DNA from: JBPCOB01 sp051000715
GTDB taxonomy: Bacteria > Actinomycetota > Actinomycetes > JALYNC01
DNA length: 23,238 nt
Assembly (NCBI GenBank): GCA_051000715.1
Contig: JBPCOB010000148.1
Coordinates: forward strand, 1-23,238
Direction: 5' to 3'
A model generated the notes under the pieces. That model was not told the DNA's origin. It saw only the letters and a list, made by a program, of their open reading frames with translations, and did no database searches. Shown piece by piece: positions 16,546 through 23,238 of this stretch. Positions within the stretch are counted from its first letter, which is position 1, and the number at the start of each line of letters is the position of its first letter. Made by a program: the position numbers and the translations under genes.

Positions 16546-17568
16546 TCAGGCCCCGGCCAGGATGCGCCCGACGTAGCGCGCCACCGCGCCGACCGTGCCC
16601 ATCGTGCCGGCATAGTCCATCCGACGGGGGCCCAGGACACCGAGCCCGGCGAGTACCTGCTCACCGGTGCCGTAGCCGGCCGACACGACCGAGGTGCCGC
16701 GCAGGCCCTCGTGCTGGTTCTCCGCCCCGATCCGGACCCGGATGGTGGTGGGGTCAGCGGCCTCGCCCAGCAAGCGGATCAGCACGACCTGCTCCTCCAA
16801 GGCCTCGAGCACCGGCCGGATCGTCAACGGGAAGTCCAGCGCGGAGCGGGTGAGATTAGCGGTACCGGCCAGCGCCACCCGCTCCTCTGGCCGCTCCACC
16901 AGCGCCTCGAGCATCGCCACGACCAACGCTCGGGCGACCGGCCGGTGTTCCGGCGACGCCGACTCCGCCAGGTCGCTGATCGCGGCGGAAGCGTCGATCA
17001 GCGGGAAGCCGGCCATCCGGGAGTTGAGCGCGCCGCGCAGGTCGGCGACCACGTCGTCATTGACGACGCCGGGCAGCTCGACGTGACGCTGCTCGACGCG
17101 GCCGGTGTCGGTGATGAGCACGAGCAGCAGCCGGCTCGGCGCCAGCGGGACCAGCTCCACGTGGCGGACCGAGGACCGTGACAGCGACGGGTACTGCACC
17201 ACGGCCACCTGGCGGGTCAGCTGGGCCAGTAGCCGGACGGTTCGGTGTACGACGTCATCGAGGTCGACCGCGCCCTCCAGAAAGGACTGGATGGCCCGCC
17301 GCTCCGCCAGCGAGAGCGGCTTGACCGACGACAGCCGGTCCACGAACAACCGGTAGCCCTTGTCGGTGGGCACCCGACCGGCGCTGGTGTGCGGCTGGAC
17401 GATGTAGCCCTCGTCCTCCAGGGCGGCCATGTCGTTGCGGATCGTGGCCGAGGAGACCCCGAGGTGGTGGTGGCGCTCGACAAGTGCCTTGGAACCGACC
17501 GGCTCGTTGGTCGAGACGTAGTCCTCGACGATGGCGCGCAGCACCTCGAGCTTGCGGTCGTCGAGCAC
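16546..17568 (-). CDS. hrcA: Heat-inducible transcription repressor HrcA
   Basis: Represses chaperone genes by binding CIRCE elements; it depends on GroEL for folding, so heat titrates it. The 340-residue product has the N-terminal winged helix (RKLEVLRAIVEDYVSTNEPVGSKAL, VSSATIRNDMAALEDEGYIVQPHTSAGRVPTDKGYR), a GAF-like middle region (VAVVQYPSLS, VELVPLAPSRLLLVLITDTGRVEQR) and the conserved end IGAENQHEGLRGTSVVSAGYGTGEQVLAGLGVLGPRRMDYAGTMGTV. The start is GTG 17568. Its own CIRCE lies 22 nt upstream. With dnaJ and rsmE it forms one minus-strand operon. Confidence 0.96.
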   Translation of the reverse strand: MLDDRKLEVLRAIVEDYVSTNEPVGSKALVERHHHLGVSSATIRNDMAALEDEGYIVQPHTSAGRVPTDKGYRLFVDRLSSVKPLSLAERRAIQSFLEGAVDLDDVVHRTVRLLAQLTRQVAVVQYPSLSRSSVRHVELVPLAPSRLLLVLITDTGRVEQRHVELPGVVNDDVVADLRGALNSRMAGFPLIDASAAISDLAESASPEHRPVARALVVAMLEALVERPEERVALAGTANLTRSALDFPLTIRPVLEALEEQVVLIRLLGEAADPTTIRVRIGAENQHEGLRGTSVVSAGYGTGEQVLAGLGVLGPRRMDYAGTMGTVGAVARYVGRILAGA

Positions 17569-17589
17569 GGTCTCACCCCCGTTCGCTCA

Positions 17590-17621
17590 CTGGCACTCAG
17601 CGCAACTGAGTGCCAATGATA
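17590..17621 (-). promoter_or_regulatory. CIRCE operator and -10 element for hrcA-dnaJ
   Basis: On the minus strand TTGGCACTC (17616-17608), 9 nt, then GAGTGCCAG (17598-17590) is a nearly perfect CIRCE (consensus TTAGCACTC-N9-GAGTGCTAA). The -10-like TATCAT (17621-17616) abuts and overlaps its first base, so HrcA bound here would block RNA polymerase. No good -35 was found at 16-18 nt. Confidence 0.9.
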
Positions 17622-17648
17622 CGGCGCCGGGCCATGAGACCGGCCGCC

Positions 17649-18258
17649 CTAGGGGCGGACCTCATGGACCATGTTGAACGGCGTGGCTGCCGCCTGCCGG
17701 AACCGGGTGAGGCCGGCGTCGTCATGACCTGGCGGATGCCCGCCTCGCCCGCCTGAGCGCCCAACGAGTAGCCACCCGGCTGCGAGAGCGCGTTCGGCAC
17801 GCCCAGGCAGGTCGAGAACGAGTAGTAGACCGCCCCACCGGGTTGAGGTTGGCCGCGACCGAGTCCCCGGCGAACGGCTCGACGACCAGCCAGCTGCCTT
17901 CGGAGTCGAGAGCCTCGCGGACGTGTCGGGCGGCGCCCAGCGGATCCCCCATGTCGTGCAGGCAGTCCAACGTCGTCACCAGCTCGTAGCCGGTCCCGCC
18001 GAAGGTCTGCGCCGAGGCGACCTCGAAGGTCACGCGCTCGCCGACTCCGGCGTCCGCCGCCCGCTTGCGGGCACCGTCTATGGACTCGTCGTGGTAGTCG
18101 GAGGCGACGAAGTGGGACCTGCCGTACTCCTGCGCCATGAGGATTGTCGAGGCGCCCAGCCCGCAGCCGACGACGTCGGCCACCCGACCGCCAAACTCGG
18201 GAGCGCGCCGGCAAGCATGCGACTGAGCGTGCGCCCTACGAAAGTCTCCGGCAAGCAT
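17649..18258 (-). pseudogene. Decayed class I SAM-dependent methyltransferase
   Basis: The Rossmann methyltransferase domain is clear: VADVVGCGLGASTILMAQEYG (motif I, with one extra Val compared with the usual VADVGCG), FVASDYHDESIDGARKRA, GTGYELVTTLDCLHDMGDP and EGSWLVVEPFAGD. The reading frame then breaks twice. After ...NLNPVGR (about 17830) a one-base deletion shifts to VYYSFSTCLGVPNALSQPGG...RQVMT, and at about 17720 another shifts to AGLTRFRQAAATPFNMVHEVRP and stop TAG 17651-17649. Joined, these three pieces give the family's normal C-terminus. The N-terminal ~150-residue domain expected before motif I is missing; upstream sequence shows no trace of it in any minus frame. The methylation target was never clear for this family. 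Confidence 0.8.
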
Positions 18259-18376
18259 CGGCAATGGCCGACTCGTGGATGAGGGCGGTCGCACCCAGAC
18301 GGGATTCGGCGCCGGTGTGTCCTGGCCCGGTCCTACAGTGGCTCCGTCCTGGGTCTACCGCGGAGGGAATCGCCAG

Positions 18377-18886
18377 ATGTCGGAGCAACACCCAGCGCAA
18401 CAGCCGGCGCCCGAAGAAGGCGGCTCGCCGGCCCCGCCACCAGGCTATGGACCCCCACCACCCGGGTATCCACCGCCGAGCTACCCCCCGCGGGGCTACG
18501 GTCCCCCGCCCCCCGGCTACGGGCCGCCGGCAGGCGGCCCCGGTCAGCACCAGGGAGCGGGCCGGACCGGTTCGGAGGACACGCTCTGGGCCGTGCTGGC
18601 CCACCTCAGCTTCTTCGTGCTGGGACTGATCGCTCCGCTGGTCATCCTGCTGACCAGCGGCGAGCGGTCGCCGTTCATCCGCGGGCACGCGGCCGAGGCG
18701 CTGAACTTCCACATCACCGTTCTCATCGCGTCCGTGGTGTCGTTCGCCCTGATCTTCGTGGTGGTCGGAATCTTTCTGTTGCCGGCGGTACTGATCGCCG
18801 CAGCGGTCTTCTCGGTGCTCGCCGCAGTTGCCGCCGGCCGCGGTCAGCCGTACCGCTACCCGGTCAACCTGCGACTCGTGCGGTAG
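18377..18886 (+). CDS. DUF4870 family membrane protein with PPGY-rich N-terminus
   Basis: A 169-residue protein. Residues 1-60 are Pro/Gly/Tyr-rich with repeated PPGY units (about residues 20-48), likely disordered. Residues 68-160 form a DUF4870/Tic20-like membrane domain: EDTLWAVLAHLSFFVLGLIAPLVILLTSGE, FIRGHAAEALNFHITVLIASVVSFALIFVVVG and a last helix to about 153. No function is established for the family. ATG 18377 follows GGAGGG (18362-18367) by about 9 nt; TACAGT (18334-18339) is a possible -10 without a clear -35. It is convergent with the DUF4396 gene, 7 nt apart. Confidence 0.8.
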   Translation: MSEQHPAQQPAPEEGGSPAPPPGYGPPPPGYPPPSYPPRGYGPPPPGYGPPAGGPGQHQGAGRTGSEDTLWAVLAHLSFFVLGLIAPLVILLTSGERSPFIRGHAAEALNFHITVLIASVVSFALIFVVVGIFLLPAVLIAAAVFSVLAAVAAGRGQPYRYPVNLRLVR

Positions 18887-18893
18887 GCCGACA

Positions 18894-19424
18894 TCAGCCG
18901 TGGTGCAGCTCGTGCACCACGGCGTGTCCCTTGCCGCGCGCAATCAGCCACCGGTTGACCGGCACGGTAACCAAGAAGGCGATCACCAGCGAGAAGGCCA
19001 GGCTGCCCCAGAACAAGGCGTCGGCCAGCCCGGCGTCCATCGCGCCGGGAACGGCCAGCACGACGCCGTTGTCGACAATCTCCATTGTTGTGATCGACAG
19101 CGTGTCGGCGGCTAGCGCCACGCCGAGCGCCGTACGAAGGGGCAGGCCGGACCGCAGCACCGGCGCCACCGTGAGGCTGTAGCCGAAGACGAAGGCCAGT
19201 ACGACGGCCAGCACGATGCTCGGGAGGTTCGACCAACCCCAACACGTGGCCAGGACCAGACCGAGGACCTCGCCAATCGCGCAACCGGTGAGGCAGTGGG
19301 CGGTCGCCGTCACCGCGAGCCGGGTCAGGTCAGTTCCCGCGGGGCCACCACCGGGCGGGTGGCGGTTGGCCTCGGACGAGGCGGGGTGCTCGTCGTACCC
19401 CATCGTGTGTTTTCGCTGTTCCAT
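18894..19424 (-). CDS. DUF4396 family membrane protein
   Basis: A 176-residue protein with about four membrane helices after a ~35-residue polar N-terminus. The family-type motif ATAHCLTGCAIGE places His and two Cys at the start of the first helix, and DTLSITTMEIVDN is also conserved. The C-terminus is His-rich (AVVHELHHG). The His/Cys content and the CsoR-type operator upstream suggest a role in copper or other thiophilic metal or sulfur-species response, but no activity is known. ATG 19424 has GGGAG about 6 nt upstream, preferred over ATG 19403. The 3' end is shared with a strong hairpin. Confidence 0.8.
   Translation of the reverse strand: MEQRKHTMGYDEHPASSEANRHPPGGGPAGTDLTRLAVTATAHCLTGCAIGEVLGLVLATCWGWSNLPSIVLAVVLAFVFGYSLTVAPVLRSGLPLRTALGVALAADTLSITTMEIVDNGVVLAVPGAMDAGLADALFWGSLAFSLVIAFLVTVPVNRWLIARGKGHAVVHELHHG
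18897..18923. terminator. 11-bp perfect hairpin at the DUF4870/DUF4396 convergence
   Basis: GCCGTGGTGCA (18897-18907), a 5-nt loop GCTCG and TGCACCACGGC (18913-18923) form an 11-bp perfect stem. It lies inside the last nine codons of the DUF4396 gene and 11 nt after the DUF4870 stop, so it could stop transcription from the DUF4870 side. There is no T-run. Confidence 0.5.
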
Positions 19425-19456
19425 TCCAACTCCCCGGACGGTGTAGGTCAGCTTAG

Positions 19457-19486
19457 CCTATACCCCCAGGGGGTAACATAAGGCAA
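19457..19486 (-). promoter_or_regulatory. CsoR-type operator within the DUF4396 promoter
   Basis: TACCCCC-A-GGGGGTA (19461-19475) is a perfect 15-bp palindrome of the C-run/G-run type bound by CsoR/RcnR-family repressors. On the minus strand it lies between TTGCCT (19486-19481) and TATAGG (19462-19457), spaced 18 nt, and overlaps the -10 by two bases, so a bound repressor would block transcription of the DUF4396 gene. No csoR gene is in the window. Confidence 0.65.
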
Positions 19487-19527
19487 GGGGCCCCGCTCAC
19501 CGGCGGGAGGACCGGATGCAGCAGCGG

Positions 19528-20523
19528 CTACAGCACCAGGGCGCGAGTGACGTAGTAGACGATCGCCGCCACCAGCGCGGCCGCCGGGATGGTGAGCACC
19601 CACGCCGCCGCGATGTTGCCGGCAACTCCCCACCGCACCGCCGAAAGCCGTTTGGTGGCACCGACACCCATGACGGACGAGGTGATGACGTGCGTCGTCG
19701 AGACCGGGACGGCGTACACGTACGCCGTCGTGAAGAGCACCGAGGACGCCACCGTCTGGGCGGAGAAGCCAGCGGCCGGGGTGAGCTCGATTACGCGACG
19801 GCCCAGCGTCCGCATGATCCGCCAGCCACCGGAGTAGGTCCCCAGGCTGATCGCCGCGGCGGCCGACACGATCACCCACAGCGGAACGGCGAAGGAGTCG
19901 ATGTGGCCGGTCGTGAACAGTGCCAGCGTGATGACGCCCATCGTCTTCTGCGCATCCTGGAGCCCGTGTCCGTAGGCCATCGCGCCGGAGGAGAAGATTT
20001 GGGCGATGCGGAACCCCTTGTTGAGCGGCGACGGGCGCCCACGGCGGAAGAGCCAGAGCACCGCCAGCATGAACAGGAAGGCGAGCAGGAAGCCGATGAG
20101 CGGTGAGAGCACCATCGGGATGACGACCTTCTCGTAGACCCCCGCCCACTTCACGCTGCCGGCCGAGGCCAGCGCCGCCCCGATGAGCCCGCCGATGAGG
20201 GCATGAGAGGACGACGAGGGCAGCCCGAAGTACCACGTGATGAGGTTCCACGTGATCGCGCCGACGAGGGCGGCGAAGACGACGACGAGACCGGAACTGC
20301 CCTGGGGAGCAGCGATGATCCCTGAGCCGACGGTCTTCGCGACCTTGGTCGATACGACTGCCCCGACGACGTTCATGACGGCGGCCAGGGTGAGTGCGGC
20401 CCGCGGCGTGAGCGCCCGGGTGGAGATCGACGTGGCGATGGCGTTGGCCGAGTCGTGGAAGCCATTGGTGTAGTCGAACGCGAGGGCGGTGACCACGATG
20501 ATCGCCAGACCGAGGGTCTGCAC
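19528..20523 (-). CDS. pit: PiT-family inorganic phosphate transporter
   Basis: A low-affinity metal-phosphate symporter in the cytoplasmic membrane, 331 residues with about ten hydrophobic segments. Both copies of the duplicated PiT signature are present: FDYTNGFHDSANAIATSIST with GLPSSSSHALIGGLIG, and SGAMAYGHGLQDAQKTMG with VPVSTTHVITSSVMGVG. The GTG at 20523 follows the DUF47 stop by 4 nt, so it is the second gene of a two-gene operon. DUF47 proteins are commonly encoded next to PiT and are thought to regulate it. The 100 nt downstream, to the DUF4396 start, holds the CsoR-type site. Confidence 0.95.
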   Translation of the reverse strand: MQTLGLAIIVVTALAFDYTNGFHDSANAIATSISTRALTPRAALTLAAVMNVVGAVVSTKVAKTVGSGIIAAPQGSSGLVVVFAALVGAITWNLITWYFGLPSSSSHALIGGLIGAALASAGSVKWAGVYEKVVIPMVLSPLIGFLLAFLFMLAVLWLFRRGRPSPLNKGFRIAQIFSSGAMAYGHGLQDAQKTMGVITLALFTTGHIDSFAVPLWVIVSAAAAISLGTYSGGWRIMRTLGRRVIELTPAAGFSAQTVASSVLFTTAYVYAVPVSTTHVITSSVMGVGATKRLSAVRWGVAGNIAAAWVLTIPAAALVAAIVYYVTRALVL

Positions 20524-20527
20524 CCGC

Positions 20528-21181
20528 TCAGGACTCCTTGACGACGATCGTCTGGACGGTGTCCGCGAGGTGCTCGAAGGCGTCGGCCGCCGACTCCAGC
20601 TCTTCGGCGACCTCCTTGAGCTTCAGGACGTCGAGCGCCTCGTACTGCCCGGAGAACAGGCGGGCGACCAGCCGGCGATGGATCTGGTCCGCCTCCTTCT
20701 CCAGGTCGTTCACCTCGATCCAATAACCATCGAGGTCCTTGAGCGAGCGCAACCGGGGCATCGCCTCCGCGGTGCTCCGGGCCGCCCGCTCGAGCACCTC
20801 GACGATCTCGTGCACCTCGGCCGGCAGATCCGCGAGCTCGTAGAGCACGATCAGGTCGGCCGCGGCCTCGACGAAGTCCAGAACGTCGTCAAGGCGGCTG
20901 GCCAGCCGGTAGATGTCCTCGCGGTCGAACGGCGTGACGAACGTCGAGTTGAGCAGGCGCAGGATCCGGTGGGTGATGTCGTCCCCGGCGTGCTCGGCGT
21001 CGCGGATCTTGGCGGCGAGCAAGGGCCGGTCGCTGCCGTCGGCCACCAGCTGAGCCAGCAGTCCGCCGGTGACCACCAGGTTGTCGGCGGCCGCGCTGAA
21101 CATGTCGTAGAAGCCGGTCTCTCGTGGGGTCAGGCGCAGGCGCACGTCCACCTCGGGAATGTCGGGAACGGTGACCGGCAT
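20528..21181 (-). CDS. DUF47/PhoU-like protein, partner of PiT
   Basis: A 217-residue, almost wholly helical protein of the DUF47 (YkaA, TIGR00153-like) family, related to PhoU. Characteristic stretches are RETGFYDMFSAAADNL, KIRDAEHAGDDITHRILRLLNSTFVTPFDREDIYRLASRLDDVLDFVEAAADLIVLYEL and NDLEKEADQIHRRLVARLF. The acidic ExxxD patterns of the two repeats would bind metals as in PhoU. It probably modulates the PiT transporter encoded directly after it. ATG 21181 has no strong Shine-Dalgarno; hemW ends 32 nt upstream, so read-through from the lepA-hemW transcript is possible. Confidence 0.9.
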   Translation of the reverse strand: MPVTVPDIPEVDVRLRLTPRETGFYDMFSAAADNLVVTGGLLAQLVADGSDRPLLAAKIRDAEHAGDDITHRILRLLNSTFVTPFDREDIYRLASRLDDVLDFVEAAADLIVLYELADLPAEVHEIVEVLERAARSTAEAMPRLRSLKDLDGYWIEVNDLEKEADQIHRRLVARLFSGQYEALDVLKLKEVAEELESAADAFEHLADTVQTIVVKES

Positions 21182-21213
21182 GCTAGAGGCGGCTGCGTGG
21201 ACCTCACCCGGGT

Positions 21214-22428
21214 CTAGTCGAGGAGGTCGCGGACCACCGCGTCGGCGAGCAACCGGCCGCGAGCAGTTAGTGCCGCCCGCCCCTGGCCGTACGCCGTCTG
21301 CTGCAGCAGACCGTCCTCGACCGCGCGGGCGGCGGCCCTACGACCCACCGCCGCCAGCGCGTCCAGCGGCAGGCCCTCGGCGAGCCGCAGCTCCAGCAGG
21401 ACGCGCTCGACCCGCCGGTCTTGCGCCGTGAGGACCTCGCGGCCCGCCGCCGGACTGCTCCCCGCGGCCAACCGGGCGGCGTACGCCGTCGGGTGCCGGA
21501 CGTTCCACCACCGGGTTCCGGCGACGTGACTGTGCGCGCCCGGACCGACGCCCCACCAGTGGGCGCCGCGCCAGTAGCCGAGGTTGTGCCGGCACGCCGC
21601 TCCCGGCCGGGCCCAGTTGCTCACCTCGTACCACCGGTAGCCGGCCGCCGCGAGGATGTCGTCGGCGAGCACGTACTTGTCGGCGAGGTCGTCGTCGTCC
21701 GGGGTCGTCAGCTCACCGCGGACCACCTGCCGGGCCAGCCGGGTGCCGTCCTCGACGACCAGCGCATACGCCGACACGTGGTCGGGGCCGGCCGCCACGG
21801 CGGCCTGAAGACTGCCTCGCCAGTCCACCAGGGACTCGCCCGGAGCGCCGTAAATGAGGTCGAGGCTGACCTGCTCGAAGCCGGCGGCGCGGGCCCACTG
21901 GACGCAGCGCTCCGGCCGGCCGGGGGTGTGGCGGCGGTCCAGGACCGCCAGCACGTGCGGACGGGACGACTGCATCCCGAAGGAGACCCGCGTGAAGCCC
22001 TGTCCCGCCAGCTGGTCGAGGTAGGCCGCGTCGACCGATTCGGGGTTGGCCTCCGTGGTCACCTCGGCGCCGGGCTCGAGCCCGAACTCGGCGTCGATCA
22101 CGGCGAGAATGCGACCGAGATCGGCCGCCGGTAGCACGCTCGGCGTACCGCCGCCGAAGAACACCGTCGACACCGGCAGGTCTGCGTCGCCGAGGACCCG
22201 GCGGGCCAGCACCACCTCGGCGACCGCGGCGTCGGCGTACGCCGCCCGTGAGCCGTTGCCCACCTCGGCTGCGGTGTAGGTGTTGAAGTCGCAGTAGCCG
22301 CACCGGGTGGCGCAGAACGGGACGTGGACGTAAAGGCCGAAGTCCCGCCGGCCGAGCTCCGCCAACGCGCCGTCACCCAGCGCCCCGTCGGTAGGCGCCG
22401 GGTCGCCGGCCGGCAGCGGGGAAGGCAC
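21214..22428 (-). CDS. hemW: Radical SAM protein HemW (heme chaperone)
   Basis: A 404-residue relative of oxygen-independent coproporphyrinogen oxidase that inserts or chaperones heme. The radical-SAM cluster motif is CATRCGYC (Cys39, Cys43, Cys46) within HVPFCATRCGYCDF. Also visible are GGGTPS (92-97), TTEANPESVD, VSFGMQS, DLIYGAPGES, the RHNLGYWRG segment and GVGPGAHSH, and a C-terminal winged-helix domain. The SFGMQS and HNxGYW motifs fit HemW rather than HemN; it should not itself oxidise coproporphyrinogen. The GTG at 22428 is 7 nt after the lepA stop, and GGAG lies unusually close to it, so the true start might be slightly downstream. lepA-hemW is a conserved pair. Confidence 0.93.
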   Translation of the reverse strand: MPSPLPAGDPAPTDGALGDGALAELGRRDFGLYVHVPFCATRCGYCDFNTYTAAEVGNGSRAAYADAAVAEVVLARRVLGDADLPVSTVFFGGGTPSVLPAADLGRILAVIDAEFGLEPGAEVTTEANPESVDAAYLDQLAGQGFTRVSFGMQSSRPHVLAVLDRRHTPGRPERCVQWARAAGFEQVSLDLIYGAPGESLVDWRGSLQAAVAAGPDHVSAYALVVEDGTRLARQVVRGELTTPDDDDLADKYVLADDILAAAGYRWYEVSNWARPGAACRHNLGYWRGAHWWGVGPGAHSHVAGTRWWNVRHPTAYAARLAAGSSPAAGREVLTAQDRRVERVLLELRLAEGLPLDALAAVGRRAAARAVEDGLLQQTAYGQGRAALTARGRLLADAVVRDLLD

Positions 22429-22435
22429 GCTCCGG

Positions 22436-23238
<803 letters not shown>

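Noticed and set aside
18431..18536. Pro/Gly/Tyr repeats in the DUF4870 gene as a DNA repeat array
   Set aside because: The repetition is a protein low-complexity tail (PPGY units) with variable codons and is common in this family.
17569..21213. Prophage, integron or insertion sequence in the accessory block
   Set aside because: No transposase, integrase, terminal inverted repeats or target duplications were found.

Overview
This is a GC-rich actinobacterial chromosomal segment. GTG starts are frequent, several genes overlap by 4 nt (GTGA or ATGA), promoters have TANNNT -10 elements, and some predicted transcripts are leaderless. The gene order lepA, hemW, hrcA, dnaJ, rsmE, HIT, phoH, ybeY, corC, cytidine-deaminase-like, era, recO, uppS, then zur next to glyS, is the order I recall for Mycobacterium tuberculosis (roughly Rv2404c to Rv2357c) and other actinomycetes. 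I cannot assign a genus. Both ends of the window cut genes. The last ~55 bases contain base changes that look like contig-end errors.

Layout. 1-266: start of a secreted protein gene (minus) with its own promoter, tandem repeats and a foldable leader. 267-2040: glyS preceded by a small antibiotic-biosynthesis-monooxygenase-fold gene (minus). 2041-3198: a divergent promoter region and a zinc operon (ZIP transporter plus zur, plus strand). 3209-12181: a long minus-strand block read as HIT, serine hydrolase, phoH (interrupted by an intein), ybeY, corC, cytidine-deaminase-like, era, recO, uppS, VOC protein. 12257-14647: a plus-strand ECF sigma factor with a membrane-anchored beta-propeller partner. 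14657-17568: rsmE, dnaJ, hrcA (minus) under a CIRCE element. 17649-21181: an accessory stretch with a decayed methyltransferase gene, a DUF4870 membrane protein, a DUF4396 membrane protein behind a CsoR-type operator, and a DUF47/PiT phosphate-transport pair. 21214-23238: hemW and the 3' part of lepA (minus).

How the genes fit together. The conserved core covers ribosome and RNA functions (era, ybeY, rsmE, lepA, phoH), heat-shock control (hrcA, dnaJ), DNA repair (recO), lipid-carrier synthesis (uppS) and glycyl-tRNA charging. Accessory genes interrupt this core: sigma/propeller pair between rsmE and HIT, serine hydrolase between HIT and phoH, and five genes between hemW and hrcA.

Most notable items: an intein in PhoH with the Ala1 and Trp-Cys-Thr signature of class 3 inteins and both LAGLIDADG motifs; an apparent stop-codon loss that makes the HIT gene run 115 bp into the next gene; a deaminase-fold protein lacking the catalytic residues; and hairpins at or beside the stop codons of all three convergent gene pairs. 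I saw no rRNA, tRNA, CRISPR array or insertion sequence.
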